From Pseudomonadota bacterium (lineage in GTDB: Bacteria > Pseudomonadota > Alphaproteobacteria > Rhizobiales > Xanthobacteraceae), in assembly GCA_023388935.1 (NCBI GenBank), contig JAEWFG010000044.1, forward strand, positions 1 to 64,000: DNA of 64,000 bases. Reading direction: 5' to 3'. Below the pieces are notes generated by a model. That model had not been told where the DNA came from and ran no database searches. It saw nothing but the letters and a program-made list of their open reading frames with translations. Position numbers and translations under genes: made by a program. Shown in pieces: positions 46,491 to 55,682 of the stretch (its first letter is position 1; each line of letters starts with the position of its first letter).

Positions 46491-47774
46491 TTAGCTACCG
46501 TACACCGCATGCGGCAGCCACAGCGTCAGGGCGGGCACGTAGGTGATGATCATCAGCACGATCAAAAGCAGAATGAGGAACGGCAGAACGCCGCGCACGA
46601 CCTCACCGATGGGCGCACGCGAGATCGTCGAGAGGACGAAAAGATTCAACCCGACCGGCGGATGCACCAGCGCGATCTCCATGTTGTGGGTGAAGATGAT
46701 GGAGAAGTGTACGGGATCCACACCCAGCGCCGGCAGGACCGGCGCGAGCAGCGGGAGCACCAGCAACAGCGTCGCGATCACTTCGAGGAAGCAGCCCAGC
46801 ACGAGCAACAGCACGTTGATCGTCAGCAGGAACTGCCAGGGGGCCAGATTGCGTGCCAACACCCATTTCACGAGCTCTGCCGGTACGCCCGAGGCCGTCA
46901 TCCAGTGGCCGAACGCCAGCGCCGCCGCTACGATCAACATGATCGCTCCCGCGCTTTTCAGCGCGTCCGCAACCACCCACAATGTCTCTGACCAATGAAA
47001 GCCCCGGTAGTAAGCCAGACTGACCAGGAGCGACACCACCGCGGCGATGGCGGCGGCTTCGGTCACGGTTACGACGCCGCCATAGATGCCGACGAGCACG
47101 ATGACCGGCACGATGAGCGCCGGTATCGCCCTCACCGTCACGCGAAAGCGCTCGTTTAGCGGCAGTTTCGGCTCGGCCGGGAATTTCCGCCGTCGCGCGT
47201 CAAACCAGACCCAGCAGAAGAACACGGTCGCTTGCAACAGACCGGGCAATAGGCCGGCCAGGAACAGGCGCGGCACCGACTGTTCGGCGACGATGCCGTA
47301 AAGGATCAGCGCCAGCGACGGGGGAATGACAATGCCGATGGTGCCGGACGCGCCGACCACGCCCAGCGCAAAGCTGCGCGGATAGCCTTTCTCGATCATC
47401 GCCGGCACCAGGATGGTACCCATCGCGAGCGCAGTCGCAACCGAAGAGCCGGAGATCGCCGCAAACAGCGTGCAGGCCACCACCGTCACCAGCCCGAGCG
47501 AACCACGAATGCCGCCGAGCCAGGCTGCGGACACGTCGACCAGCGCCTTGGCAACGCCGCCGTAACGCATGAAGGTCGCCGCCATGACGAACAGTGGCAG
47601 CGACATCAAGGTCGGCGAATTGAGGTGATCGATCACGACTTGCGCGACGCCCACCAGCGGATCGCCGGATGCGATGTAGAGAACGGCGGCGCACAGGCCA
47701 AGAACCAGGAAGATCGGCATGCCGACCGCCAGGAGGCCGAAGAACAGCAGCAATAGCAGGAAGACCGACATCAC
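46491..47774 (-). CDS. dctM: TRAP transporter large permease (DctM)
   Basis: 427 residues, very hydrophobic, about 12 membrane segments, as usual for DctM. Landmarks: LFFGLLAVGMPIFLVLGL start, PLFVMAATFMRYGGVAKAL, AISGSSVATALAMGTILVPAM, GASGTIGIVIPPSLALILYG. It imports an organic anion using the sodium gradient, with the small permease and the periplasmic binding protein encoded just upstream in the operon. The gene ends 100 bases from the convergent GntR gene. Confidence 0.95.
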   Translation of the reverse strand: MMSVFLLLLLFFGLLAVGMPIFLVLGLCAAVLYIASGDPLVGVAQVVIDHLNSPTLMSLPLFVMAATFMRYGGVAKALVDVSAAWLGGIRGSLGLVTVVACTLFAAISGSSVATALAMGTILVPAMIEKGYPRSFALGVVGASGTIGIVIPPSLALILYGIVAEQSVPRLFLAGLLPGLLQATVFFCWVWFDARRRKFPAEPKLPLNERFRVTVRAIPALIVPVIVLVGIYGGVVTVTEAAAIAAVVSLLVSLAYYRGFHWSETLWVVADALKSAGAIMLIVAAALAFGHWMTASGVPAELVKWVLARNLAPWQFLLTINVLLLVLGCFLEVIATLLLVLPLLAPVLPALGVDPVHFSIIFTHNMEIALVHPPVGLNLFVLSTISRAPIGEVVRGVLPFLILLLIVLMIITYVPALTLWLPHAVYGS

Positions 47775-47799
47775 TGCGCCCCCGCCTGCTCCAATGGCC

Positions 47800-48351
47800 T
47801 CAGTCCGCGCCCGGCGGCAAAGAGCCTAATCCGCCGGCCCGTTCGTGCTCGGGAATGTGGCCGACGGTCATCGTCTCGGCATCGAAGGCAAAGAGATAAC
47901 GGTAGAGTCTTGCCAGATAACGCCCGCTCATCAGGAGCGCCCCGGTCGGGATCGCCGCGGAGTAAAGCCACATCGGAAACTGCAGGTCCGATGAACTGCG
48001 TTCATCCAACTGCCAGGAGGTCGCAACGATGCTCCAGCCGTACCAGGTGAGCCCGGCGCAGAACACTAGCGCAGCCATGCAATTGAGCACCTCCATCCAG
48101 CGCTGCACACGAGCAGGAACGGCCCTCAGCACGAGATCGGGCCGGACGTGGCCGTCTGTGCGCACCAGTTGGGACGCCGCAAGCATGATGCCCCAGACGA
48201 TCAAATAGACGATTACCTCCTCGGCCCAGGAAATCGCATAGCGCGGCGCGATATAGCGGCCGGCGACCTGCACCACCCCGACGAGCATTGCCAGGATCCC
48301 GAGCAGGCCGATCAGGAACCGCTCGGCCTTGTCCCACCACGCCTCACGCAA
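47800..48351 (-). CDS. dctQ: TRAP transporter small permease (DctQ)
   Basis: 183 residues with four membrane segments (first AERFLIGLLGILAMLVGVVQVAG). It has the WAEEVIVYLIVWGIMLAASQLVRTDGHVRPD segment typical of DctQ, where the polar loop follows the second helix. It lies between the binding-protein gene (27 bases upstream) and the large permease (25 bases downstream). It helps position the substrate-loaded binding protein on the large permease in the inner membrane. Confidence 0.93.
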   Translation of the reverse strand: MREAWWDKAERFLIGLLGILAMLVGVVQVAGRYIAPRYAISWAEEVIVYLIVWGIMLAASQLVRTDGHVRPDLVLRAVPARVQRWMEVLNCMAALVFCAGLTWYGWSIVATSWQLDERSSSDLQFPMWLYSAAIPTGALLMSGRYLARLYRYLFAFDAETMTVGHIPEHERAGGLGSLPPGAD

Positions 48352-48378
48352 GAGCTGCTTCCTTTCGAGGAATCCCTC

Positions 48379-49413
48379 TCAGCTGTGGCCGCCGACCGCA
48401 TCGCTGACGAGCTTGACGATGTCGGCCGACAGCTTGGCGTCACGGATCAGATCGGCTTGCGCGGCAATCATGCGCTTGCGATCAGCGGCGAACTGCTCCG
48501 GCGTCGGGTCGACAAAGGTCACACCGTGCGATTTCATGGTCTCGCGCGCGTCGGCCTGCGATTTCGCCGACATCGCCCGGTAGCGATCGATATTGGCCGA
48601 CCAGACGTCGCGCATCAGCTTGCGGTCGGCCTCTCCGAGCTTCGACCAGAATGCGTCGCTGACCTGGGGAATGTAATTGGCGAAGAATTGATGGTCCGCG
48701 TAGGAATATTTCACCCCCGCTTCCCATAGCTTGGCCGAGTTGCAACTCTCGTCCGAGCTGACGAAGCCATCGAACGTCCCTTGCGACAGAGCGAGCGGAA
48801 CGTTCGGCCACGGCGTCACGTTGGGGATCGCGTGCACGAAGGCGATGCGCCAGGAAATGCCCGCGCCGCCGGGACTGCGGATCTTCAGTCCGTTGAAATC
48901 ATCGAGCGTCCGGATCTCTTTCTTGGTCGTGTACCAGTTCTCGTTGCCGAGCTCGAGCCAACGGCCGAGAATGTGCGAGTGTACCTTGGCCTCGATCTGT
49001 TTGCCGACGAGTTCTCCCGGAGGGCCGTCGACACAACGGCGAATGACATCGACCGGTTGGCCGTAAAGGGCGGGCAGCTGGGCGAAATCGGAATCCGGGA
49101 CCAGCCCGGTCAGGGTCCAGGTCCCCGGCGCGGCCATGTCGACCTGCCCCTGGATCAGCGCTTTGGTGACGTTGAGATCGGCGAATAGCTGACCAGAGTG
49201 AAACACCTCCGACTTGATCCTGCCCCTGCTCGCTTCGTCGAGCTTGGCCACGTAGTCGACAATCGCCTGATTGCGCGGGTGCGAAGGCGCCGTATCAAGC
49301 GAGCAGCGCAACTTGATCGTATCGTCTGCCCGAGCCGGGCGGAGCAGATAAGGCGTCGCCAGCGCCCCTGCCGCGCTTCCCATGAAGGCACGCCGATTCC
49401 ATTTGGAAACCAT
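48379..49413 (-). CDS. dctP: TRAP transporter substrate-binding protein (DctP)
   Basis: 344 residues from ATG 49413, which has AGGGAGG upstream; an ATG six codons earlier lacks a site. The signal WNRRAFMGSAAGALATPYLLRPARA has an RR pair that could make it Tat-dependent. The mature protein has the DctP fold: LRCSLDTAPSHPRNQAIVDYVAKLDEASRG, VFHSGQLFADLNVTKALIQGQVDMAAPG, and FNGLKIRSPGG with the Arg that binds a substrate carboxylate. Substrate is a carboxylic acid not identifiable here. First gene of the DctPQM operon. Confidence 0.93.
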   Translation of the reverse strand: MVSKWNRRAFMGSAAGALATPYLLRPARADDTIKLRCSLDTAPSHPRNQAIVDYVAKLDEASRGRIKSEVFHSGQLFADLNVTKALIQGQVDMAAPGTWTLTGLVPDSDFAQLPALYGQPVDVIRRCVDGPPGELVGKQIEAKVHSHILGRWLELGNENWYTTKKEIRTLDDFNGLKIRSPGGAGISWRIAFVHAIPNVTPWPNVPLALSQGTFDGFVSSDESCNSAKLWEAGVKYSYADHQFFANYIPQVSDAFWSKLGEADRKLMRDVWSANIDRYRAMSAKSQADARETMKSHGVTFVDPTPEQFAADRKRMIAAQADLIRDAKLSADIVKLVSDAVGGHS

Positions 49414-49774
49414 TGTCGTCCTCCCTGACACTTTTTGTATGTTGGTCTAACGATTGCGCCGGTGGCGATCATTTGCAACGAAATTCCAGCGCACGGGCCG
49501 TCGTCCATTCGGCCAAGGCACCGTTGCCCTGTCATGATGCTGCATTGCAGCCGGGCACGCGTTTGGCTTTCAACTCAGGACACGTCTGGCCATGCCGCAG
49601 ATGGGGACCGGGCGTCCAACAAGGTGCTGAAGCGTTCGCTGCACGCGAGTGAGCGCGAACAGATCTCAAACGATCACCGGATCGAGATCACGTCGGACGT
49701 GCCCAAGCGCAACGTTTGTTCGCGACCGGACATCCTGTATGATCATTCGCGAGGCAGCTTGTTGGAGGATCGAG
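49414..49774. other. Intergenic stretch, no gene seen
   Basis: 361 bases upstream of the TRAP operon (minus) and of the 40-residue peptide gene (plus). It should contain the promoters for both. The AT-rich CTTTTTGTATGTTGG at about 49431 is the only candidate promoter-like segment for the TRAP operon. Open frames here have shadow-like composition. Confidence 0.45.
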
Positions 49775-49897
49775 ATGAAGGCTTTCATCCTTGCCTGCGT
49801 TGCGACAGTCGTATTCGCAGCGATTGGCGTCGTCGTGCTCGACCGCGTACAGGAGCCCGTCGCAGAAGCTTTTTCGACGACGGGCGTGCGTCTGTAG
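49775..49897 (+). CDS. 40-residue single-pass membrane peptide
   Basis: ATG 49775 is preceded by GGAGGATCGAG. The product begins MKAFILACVATVVFAAIGVV, a single hydrophobic helix, and ends with the polar tail EPVAEAFSTTGVRL. I recall near-identical short proteins from Bradyrhizobium annotated only as hypothetical. It is convergent with the formate dehydrogenase cytochrome b gene, 17 bases apart. Size and topology suggest an inner-membrane peptide accessory to a membrane complex; no function is known. Confidence 0.65.
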   Translation: MKAFILACVATVVFAAIGVVVLDRVQEPVAEAFSTTGVRL

Positions 49898-49914
49898 ACG
49901 AGGCTCCGCCAGCT

Positions 49915-50928
49915 CTATTGGGCTGCGGATGCAGCATGACGCGGCTGCGGCTGAGAATCGTCCGGGCCGCTCCGTGCCGGCTGCTGGTCGAGCCACAAGC
50001 TGTGGTGTTCGCGCGCCCAGTTGACATCAACCTCACCCGATCCCATCGCCTCGAAGGCTCCCTCCATACCGATTGTGCCGATATAGATATGAGCGATCAT
50101 TACCGCGATAAACAGCACGGCCACGATGGCGTGAACGATCTGGGCAATCTGCATACCCTCGATTCCCGTCAGGAAGAACGGGAACATGAGCTGATACCCG
50201 GTCGCCGCAACCAGACCTCCACCGATCACAACGATCCAGTAGATCCCCTTCTGTCCCGCGTTGAAGCGGCCTGCGGGCGGATGATCATGTCCGATCAGGC
50301 CGCCTCCCCGCTTGATCCACTCCACATCCACCTTGTTCGGGATGTTGCCGCCGATCCACATCAGGAAGATCAGAACGACGCCAATCGTGAAGGGAAAGCT
50401 CAGATAGTTGTGGGCGAATTTCGCCCATTGCGACCAGTCCGAGAAGGCGTCAAATCCAATCAGCGGCAGCAACAGCGGCCGGCCGAAGGTGATGTTCAGG
50501 CCAGAGATCGCGAGGATGACGAAGCAGGTTGCGGTCATCCAGTGCACGAAGCGCTCAAAGAGGTTGAACCGCACGATGGTGCGGCCGGATCGTCCGCTTT
50601 CGAGGCGGATCATGCCGCGCGTCAAATAGAAGATCACGAGAACGGCCAGCATGCCGAGGATGGCAATCCCGCCGATCCAGCGCAACACGACAGTGCGGAA
50701 TTCGCGCCACTCGCGGCCGGCCGGTTGGATCAGCACGCCGGAACGCTGGTCGGGAATGCTGACGCGCCCCTGGATCCGGTCCATCTCCTGGAACAACTGG
50801 CGCTCGTTGACCGAGCTCGCCTGTGGATTGATCTGCTGGGCAGATGACGGCGCGGGAACTGCCATCATCAGCAGACACAACGCCCATGCGCCGATGGCTG
50901 TCCGAATGAACCTTCCAAATGACGGCAT
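49915..50928 (-). CDS. fdhC: Formate dehydrogenase gamma subunit (cytochrome b)
   Basis: 337 residues. A signal peptide (AIGAWALCLLMMAVPAPSSAQ) and a periplasmic segment of about 60 residues precede the first helix. About four membrane helices then follow with haem-b histidines in NLFERFVHWMTATCFVILAISG, AKFAHNYLSF and IVHAIVAVLFIAVMIAHIYIG. The segment before the last helices keeps GYQLMFPF. It anchors the periplasmic FdhAB to the membrane and passes electrons to quinone. Last gene of the formate dehydrogenase operon. Confidence 0.93.
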   Translation of the reverse strand: MPSFGRFIRTAIGAWALCLLMMAVPAPSSAQQINPQASSVNERQLFQEMDRIQGRVSIPDQRSGVLIQPAGREWREFRTVVLRWIGGIAILGMLAVLVIFYLTRGMIRLESGRSGRTIVRFNLFERFVHWMTATCFVILAISGLNITFGRPLLLPLIGFDAFSDWSQWAKFAHNYLSFPFTIGVVLIFLMWIGGNIPNKVDVEWIKRGGGLIGHDHPPAGRFNAGQKGIYWIVVIGGGLVAATGYQLMFPFFLTGIEGMQIAQIVHAIVAVLFIAVMIAHIYIGTIGMEGAFEAMGSGEVDVNWAREHHSLWLDQQPARSGPDDSQPQPRHAASAAQ

Positions 50929-50970
50929 GAACTCCTCCTCGGCATTTGGGCCGCGTGACCGCGGCCTGCT

Positions 50971-51567
50971 TCAGGACTCGATCGTCTCGCGATAGGCGGT
51001 CTTCCAGCCCCACGCGCCTGAGCCGTAGCCGCGCTTCAGCACACGCTCCTTGTAGATCTGGGCGATGATCTCGCCGTCGCCGGCGAGCAGCGACTTGGTC
51101 GAGCACATCTCGGCGCACAGCGGCAGCTTGCCTTCGGCGAGACGGTTCGCACCATATTTCTCGTATTCCTCCTTGCTGCCATCGGCCTCGGGGCCGCCCG
51201 CGCAGTAGGTGCACTTGTCCATCTTGCCGCGCGAGCCGAAATTGCCGATCTTCGGGTATTGCGGCGCGCCGAACGGACAGGCGTAGAAGCAGTAACCGCA
51301 GCCGATGCAGAGATCCTTGGAGTGCAGAACCACGCCGTCGGCGGTGGTGTAGAAGCAGTTCACCGGGCACACCGCCGCGCAGGGCGCATCCGTGCAGTGC
51401 ATACAGGCCATCGAGACCGAGCGTTCGCCCGGCTTGCCGTCATTGATGGTGACGACACGGCGCCGGTTGATGCCCCAGGGGACCTCGTGCTCGTTCTTGC
51501 ACGCCGTAACGCAGGCGTTGCACTCGATGCAACGGTCGGCGTCACAGAGAAATTTCATACGTGCCAT
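50971..51567 (-). CDS. fdhB: Formate dehydrogenase iron-sulfur subunit
   Basis: 198 residues, a four-cluster ferredoxin subunit shorter than the E. coli FdnH/FdoH type because it lacks the C-terminal membrane helix. Cluster motifs: Cys13, Cys16, Cys19, Cys23 (CIECNACVTAC); CMHCTDAPCAAVCP; CIGCGYCFYACPFG; and CTYC with the later LCAEMC. No signal peptide, so it is expected to be exported folded together with the Tat-signal catalytic subunit. It links FdhA to the cytochrome b subunit, both encoded next to it. Confidence 0.95.
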   Translation of the reverse strand: MARMKFLCDADRCIECNACVTACKNEHEVPWGINRRRVVTINDGKPGERSVSMACMHCTDAPCAAVCPVNCFYTTADGVVLHSKDLCIGCGYCFYACPFGAPQYPKIGNFGSRGKMDKCTYCAGGPEADGSKEEYEKYGANRLAEGKLPLCAEMCSTKSLLAGDGEIIAQIYKERVLKRGYGSGAWGWKTAYRETIES

Positions 51568-51578
51568 CGTCGTTGCTC

Positions 51579-54521
51579 CTATGCCGCCGCGATCTGGCAG
51601 AGAGTGACCTTGGGCTCCTGCATGCCCGTGGCAGGATCGTAGCCGTAGGTAGTGATCGTGTTCGCGCTTTCGCCGAGCACGATCGGGTCAGTGCCCTTCG
51701 GATAGTTGCCGCGAAGATCCTTGCCCGCAAACCAGCCGCCGAAATGGAAGGGCATCCAGGCGACTCCCTTGCCGACCCGCTCTGTGACGAGCGCCTTCAT
51801 TCTCGCCCTGGAATTGTTCTCGGCGCCCGTGACCCAGACCCAGCCGCCGTCCCTGATGCCGCGGTCGGCGGCATCGGCAGGATTGATCTCGATGAACATG
51901 TCCTGCTGCAACTCGGCGAGCCAGGGGTTGGTGCGTGTCTCCTCGCCGCCGCCCTCGTATTCGACCAGACGACCGGACGACAGGATGAGCGGGAACTGTT
52001 TTGCGATTCCCTTCTCCACCGCCGCCTTCTGGACGGAGAAGCCGATATTGGGCATTCGGAACTGCTTGGCGTCGGGCAACGTCGGATATTTGGCAACAAG
52101 ATCGACGCGCGGCGTGTAGATCGGCTCGCGGTGAACCGGAATGGGATCGGGCAAACCGAACGCATTCATGCGCGCCTTGCCGTTGCCATAGGGAACACAG
52201 CCATGCGCCAACGCGACACGCTGGATGCCACCCGAGAGATCGAGCGCCCACGACACCGTGTCGGGATTGGCCGGATTGATCTTGTTGATGACAGCCATTT
52301 CGGCTTCCGTGAGCTCGGTGTCCCAGCCGAGCTTCTTCAGGCTTGCCAGTGTGAATTCCGGGTAGCCGTCCTGAATTCCCGAACCCTTCGAGTAGGAGCC
52401 GTCCGCAAGCAGGCTCACTTTCCGCGTTGTGCCGTCCGGCAGCTTCTCCTCGCGCTCGATACCGAAGCGCGGCCGGAACGTGCCGCCGCCATCCATCACA
52501 TGCAGATTGGTGTTGTAGAGCAGCGGCGTGCCGGGATGCTTGACCTCCGGTGATCCCCAGCACGGCCAGGGCAGACCATAATAGTCGCCACCGACCTCGG
52601 GATCGTCCTTCGGCGCCCGCATCGTCAGCATGTCGAACTTCGCCTGGTTCTTCATGTGCGCCTTGAGGCGCTCGGGCGATTGTCCGCAATAACCGGTCGA
52701 CCAACTGCCGCGGTTCATCTCGCGCAGCACGTCCTCCGCCTCAGGCAGATTGTTCTCAACCTTGATGTTCTTGAACATCTGATCGGCGAAGCCGAACTTC
52801 TTCGCCAGGAGATAGATGATTTCGAGGTCATCCTTCGATTCGAAGATCGGCTTAACGATCTGCTCACCCCATTGCAGCGAGCGGTTGGAGGCGACGCGCG
52901 ACCCCTTGCACTCGAATTGCGTGGCAACCGGGAGAATGTAGACGCCATCCTTCCGTCCCGCCTCGACGGAGAGCGAGGCCCAGGTCGTCGGGTGCGGGTC
53001 AGCGATGACAAGAAGCTCGAGCGCCTTCAGACCGTTGAGGGATTCCGGGATGCGGGTAATGCTGTTGCTGGCGTGTCCCTGCACGAACACTGCCTTCACA
53101 TTGTCCTTCTGCGCGACCTGATCCTTGGGCAGCGTCACCGCTTCGAACCAGCGGGTCAGCGGAATGCCTGGCGTTTCCATGATCTGCTTGGAGTCGAAGC
53201 GCGACTTCAGGAAGTCGTAGTCGACCTCCCAAACCCGCGACCAGTGCTTCCAGGCGCCTTCGGCGAGGCCGTAGTAGAACGGCAGCGTGACAATATCGAG
53301 CCCCACATCGGTCGCGCCCTGCACATTGTCGTGGCCACGGAAGATGTTGGCGCCCATGCCCGCTCCGCCGACATTGCCGGTCATCAGCAACGCAATGCAG
53401 CTGGCCCGCACGTTGGCGGTGCCGACGGTCTTCTGGGTCTGGCCCATGGCCCAGATCAACGTCGCCGGCTTCTCGGTGGCGAACTTCTGGGCAACGCGCT
53501 TGAGCTGCTCGCCGGGAATACCGGTCACGCGTTCGACCTCCTCCGGAGGCCACTTCTCAACCTCCTTCTTGAGGTCGTCGAACCCGTAGACGCGCTGCCG
53601 GATGAATTCCTTGTCCTCCCAACCGTTCTGAAGAATGTGCCACATGATGCCGTACAGCACCGGGATATCGGTGCCCGGCCGCATCCGCACATAGTCCGTC
53701 GCATGCGCCGCCGTTCGCGTCAGACGCGGATCGATGACGATGAAGTTGGCCTTCTGCAGCTCCTTGCCCTCGAGCAGATGCTGCAACGAGACCGGATGGG
53801 CCTCGGCCGGATTGCCGCCCAGGATGACCTGGGTCTTGGCATTGCGAATATCGTTGTAGCTGTTGGTCATCGCGCCGTAGCCCCAGGTGTTGGCGACGCC
53901 GGTGACAGTGGTTGAATGGCAGATGCGGGCCTGGTGATCGGTGTTGTTGGTTCCCCAGAATGCGCCAAGCTTGCGGAACAGATAGGCGCCTTCATTGGTC
54001 ATCTTGGCCGAGCCGAGCCAATAGACGGAGTCGGGGCCCGACTTCTCGCGCACGGCCTGAAGCTTGTCTCCGATCTCGTTGACCGCGATATCCCATGAGA
54101 CGCGGGTCCACTGCCCGTCGACCAGCTTCATCGGATAGCGCAGCCGCCGCTCGCTGTGCACGAGCTCGCGCACGGAGGCGCCCTTGGCACAGTGAGAACC
54201 GCGATTGATCGGGGAATCCCAACTGGGCTCCTGTCCGATCCAAACCCCGTTCAGCACCTCCGCCGTCACGGTGCATCCGACCGAGCAATGCGTGCAGATG
54301 GTCTTGCGGACGGTCGCGCCTGCGGTGAGCGGTCCGGCCATCGCCGCTTCCGCCTTGCGCACGTTGGCGATCGGCAGGGTGCCGAGTGCGGCGAGCGCGC
54401 TTCCAGCAAGACCCGATTTGCGCAGGAAACTGCGGCGGTCGAGACCGCCGGCCTGACCTGCAAGGGACTCGACAACGGAGCCGTGGCGCAGGGAACGCTG
54501 GTTTGTTCGCTTGATGAGCAC
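51579..54521 (-). CDS. fdhA: Formate dehydrogenase catalytic (molybdopterin) subunit
   Basis: 980 residues. Tat signal LDRRSFLRKSG at 28-38; [4Fe-4S] ligands Cys76, Cys79, Cys83 and Cys111; active-site Cys201-His202 (ARICHSTTV), a cysteine where E. coli FdnG/FdoG use selenocysteine. The molybdopterin-bis-MGD regions GYGAMTNSYNDI, GGNPAEAHPV and the C-terminal LILSSGRLVEY domain are all present. No internal TGA is needed. It oxidises formate to CO2 in the periplasm, feeding electrons to FdhB and FdhC. It follows the Tat-leader gene by two bases and precedes fdhB by 11. Confidence 0.96.
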   Translation of the reverse strand: MLIKRTNQRSLRHGSVVESLAGQAGGLDRRSFLRKSGLAGSALAALGTLPIANVRKAEAAMAGPLTAGATVRKTICTHCSVGCTVTAEVLNGVWIGQEPSWDSPINRGSHCAKGASVRELVHSERRLRYPMKLVDGQWTRVSWDIAVNEIGDKLQAVREKSGPDSVYWLGSAKMTNEGAYLFRKLGAFWGTNNTDHQARICHSTTVTGVANTWGYGAMTNSYNDIRNAKTQVILGGNPAEAHPVSLQHLLEGKELQKANFIVIDPRLTRTAAHATDYVRMRPGTDIPVLYGIMWHILQNGWEDKEFIRQRVYGFDDLKKEVEKWPPEEVERVTGIPGEQLKRVAQKFATEKPATLIWAMGQTQKTVGTANVRASCIALLMTGNVGGAGMGANIFRGHDNVQGATDVGLDIVTLPFYYGLAEGAWKHWSRVWEVDYDFLKSRFDSKQIMETPGIPLTRWFEAVTLPKDQVAQKDNVKAVFVQGHASNSITRIPESLNGLKALELLVIADPHPTTWASLSVEAGRKDGVYILPVATQFECKGSRVASNRSLQWGEQIVKPIFESKDDLEIIYLLAKKFGFADQMFKNIKVENNLPEAEDVLREMNRGSWSTGYCGQSPERLKAHMKNQAKFDMLTMRAPKDDPEVGGDYYGLPWPCWGSPEVKHPGTPLLYNTNLHVMDGGGTFRPRFGIEREEKLPDGTTRKVSLLADGSYSKGSGIQDGYPEFTLASLKKLGWDTELTEAEMAVINKINPANPDTVSWALDLSGGIQRVALAHGCVPYGNGKARMNAFGLPDPIPVHREPIYTPRVDLVAKYPTLPDAKQFRMPNIGFSVQKAAVEKGIAKQFPLILSSGRLVEYEGGGEETRTNPWLAELQQDMFIEINPADAADRGIRDGGWVWVTGAENNSRARMKALVTERVGKGVAWMPFHFGGWFAGKDLRGNYPKGTDPIVLGESANTITTYGYDPATGMQEPKVTLCQIAAA

Positions 54522-54523
54522 GG

Positions 54524-54742
54524 TCAGCCTCCCTTAGCCGGATAACGATTGACGCGGTAAAAGGCCTTGACGTGGTCGGTTTCCTTGTAGCGCGCCTTGC
54601 GCTTCTCATCGTTGGTCTCGCTATCGGCCTCAGCCGATCCGACCAGCGGTGTTGCGAGCGTTGCGCCGGCACCGGCCGTGCCGATGGCTACCTTGCGCAG
54701 GAAGTCGCGCCGACCGACCGTGGATTTCTCGTCTTCACTCAT
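54524..54742 (-). CDS. Small Tat-signal formate dehydrogenase accessory protein (FdhX-like)
   Basis: 72 residues consisting mostly of a twin-arginine signal (GRRDFLRKVAIGTAGAGATLA, Arg11-Arg12). A mature tail of about 30 residues is charged and ends YKETDHVKAFYRVNRYP. The same type of tiny protein precedes the catalytic subunit in other exported formate dehydrogenase clusters (called FdhX in Shewanella, from memory), where its role is not well defined. The RR motif is intact, so it should reach the periplasm. The stop is two bases from fdhA. Confidence 0.85.
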   Translation of the reverse strand: MSEDEKSTVGRRDFLRKVAIGTAGAGATLATPLVGSAEADSETNDEKRKARYKETDHVKAFYRVNRYPAKGG

Positions 54743-54771
54743 CGCATCTCTCCTGGACCTGCACGTGCGGG

Positions 54772-55548
54772 TCAGTTGGCGAATGTGAATGCTTCCGTCT
54801 CAATCTCGATAAAGGCGCGACCAAGCGCGCCGACTGCGCGATAGAAGCTCGCACTGTCGGCGTTCTCGATGTCGGCGAACAGCCGCCCCATCCAGGGCGC
54901 GAGGTGCTTCTCGAAGAACGCGCGTTGCGCGGCCGACGACGCCTCGAAGCGGCCGCCGGCGAAGCCCGCCATGATCTCGCACAGGACAGCCGCATGGTCC
55001 TCCGGCTCCGAATTGCTCGCTACGCGCTCGATCCCGAACGCGGCGAGATCGGCGCGAAGCCGCGACAGCGGCCGCTCGTTGAGAAATCCGGTCAGGTAGT
55101 AGGACGCATAGGGCAAGACCTCACCGCGGCCGAGACCTGTGAACAGATCGAAATATTCGCGCTCGACCTTCGCTGCGACCGCACCGGCAGCGGCGTCAGC
55201 CAGCGCCGCATGCGCGCGCCCAAGCGGCGTCGCGTCGCCGGCCAATCCAGCCAGTTGATCAAGCAACTGCTTCGACGGTGCTGTGGACAGAAGCGAGGCG
55301 AGCAGCAGATATTCCTGCGCGCGCGCCGCGTCCACCGGATCAATTGTTTCGGACAAGAGCGGCTCACCGTACAGATCGGGCCGCAGATCATTGCGCGATA
55401 CACCGGTGGCCGCTTCGACTGCACTCACCCGTTGTGCGGGCACCTTGTTCCAGTTCGAAACCGAAGGCTGGCTGATACCGATTTTGCGCGCAAGCTGGGC
55501 TACGCCGCCGGCGGCGTCAATGGCTCGCTCAAGGCCGTCATCGCGCAC
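54772..55548 (-). CDS. HTH-TorD fusion, formate dehydrogenase chaperone/regulator
   Basis: 258 residues. Residues about 1-58 form a Cro/YdaS-type helix-turn-helix (ERAIDAAGGVAQLARKIGISQPSVSNWNKVPAQRVSAVEAATG). From about residue 70 there is a TorD/DmsD-type all-helical chaperone (ARAQEYLLLASLLS, FDLFTGLGRGEVLPYASYYLTGFLNERPL, EDHAAVLCEIMAGF). TorD proteins bind the Tat signal of molybdoenzymes while cofactor is inserted. Here the chaperone carries its own DNA-binding domain, suggesting it senses unoccupied apo-enzyme and controls the operon. That is inference. A small palindrome lies 40 bases upstream of its start. Confidence 0.88.
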   Translation of the reverse strand: MRDDGLERAIDAAGGVAQLARKIGISQPSVSNWNKVPAQRVSAVEAATGVSRNDLRPDLYGEPLLSETIDPVDAARAQEYLLLASLLSTAPSKQLLDQLAGLAGDATPLGRAHAALADAAAGAVAAKVEREYFDLFTGLGRGEVLPYASYYLTGFLNERPLSRLRADLAAFGIERVASNSEPEDHAAVLCEIMAGFAGGRFEASSAAQRAFFEKHLAPWMGRLFADIENADSASFYRAVGALGRAFIEIETEAFTFAN

Positions 55549-55587
55549 GTGGATCTCCCATCCAAGTCCCAGGTGCTTGATTTTGTT

Positions 55588-55598
55588 TTTGTTACAAA
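55588..55598. promoter_or_regulatory. Short palindrome upstream of HTH-TorD gene
   Basis: TTTGTTACAAA, 5-bp arms around a single central base, in an AT-rich patch 40-50 bases before the HTH-TorD start. It is a possible operator for the encoded HTH. It is very short, so chance is quite possible. Confidence 0.3.
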
Positions 55599-55682
55599 GC
55601 GCTTGATCGAAGCCTAGTCCCGGCCCCGCAGAGGGTCAATCGGCCGTCCATAGCCTGAGGCTATAGCTTTCGTCGGGGGTAC

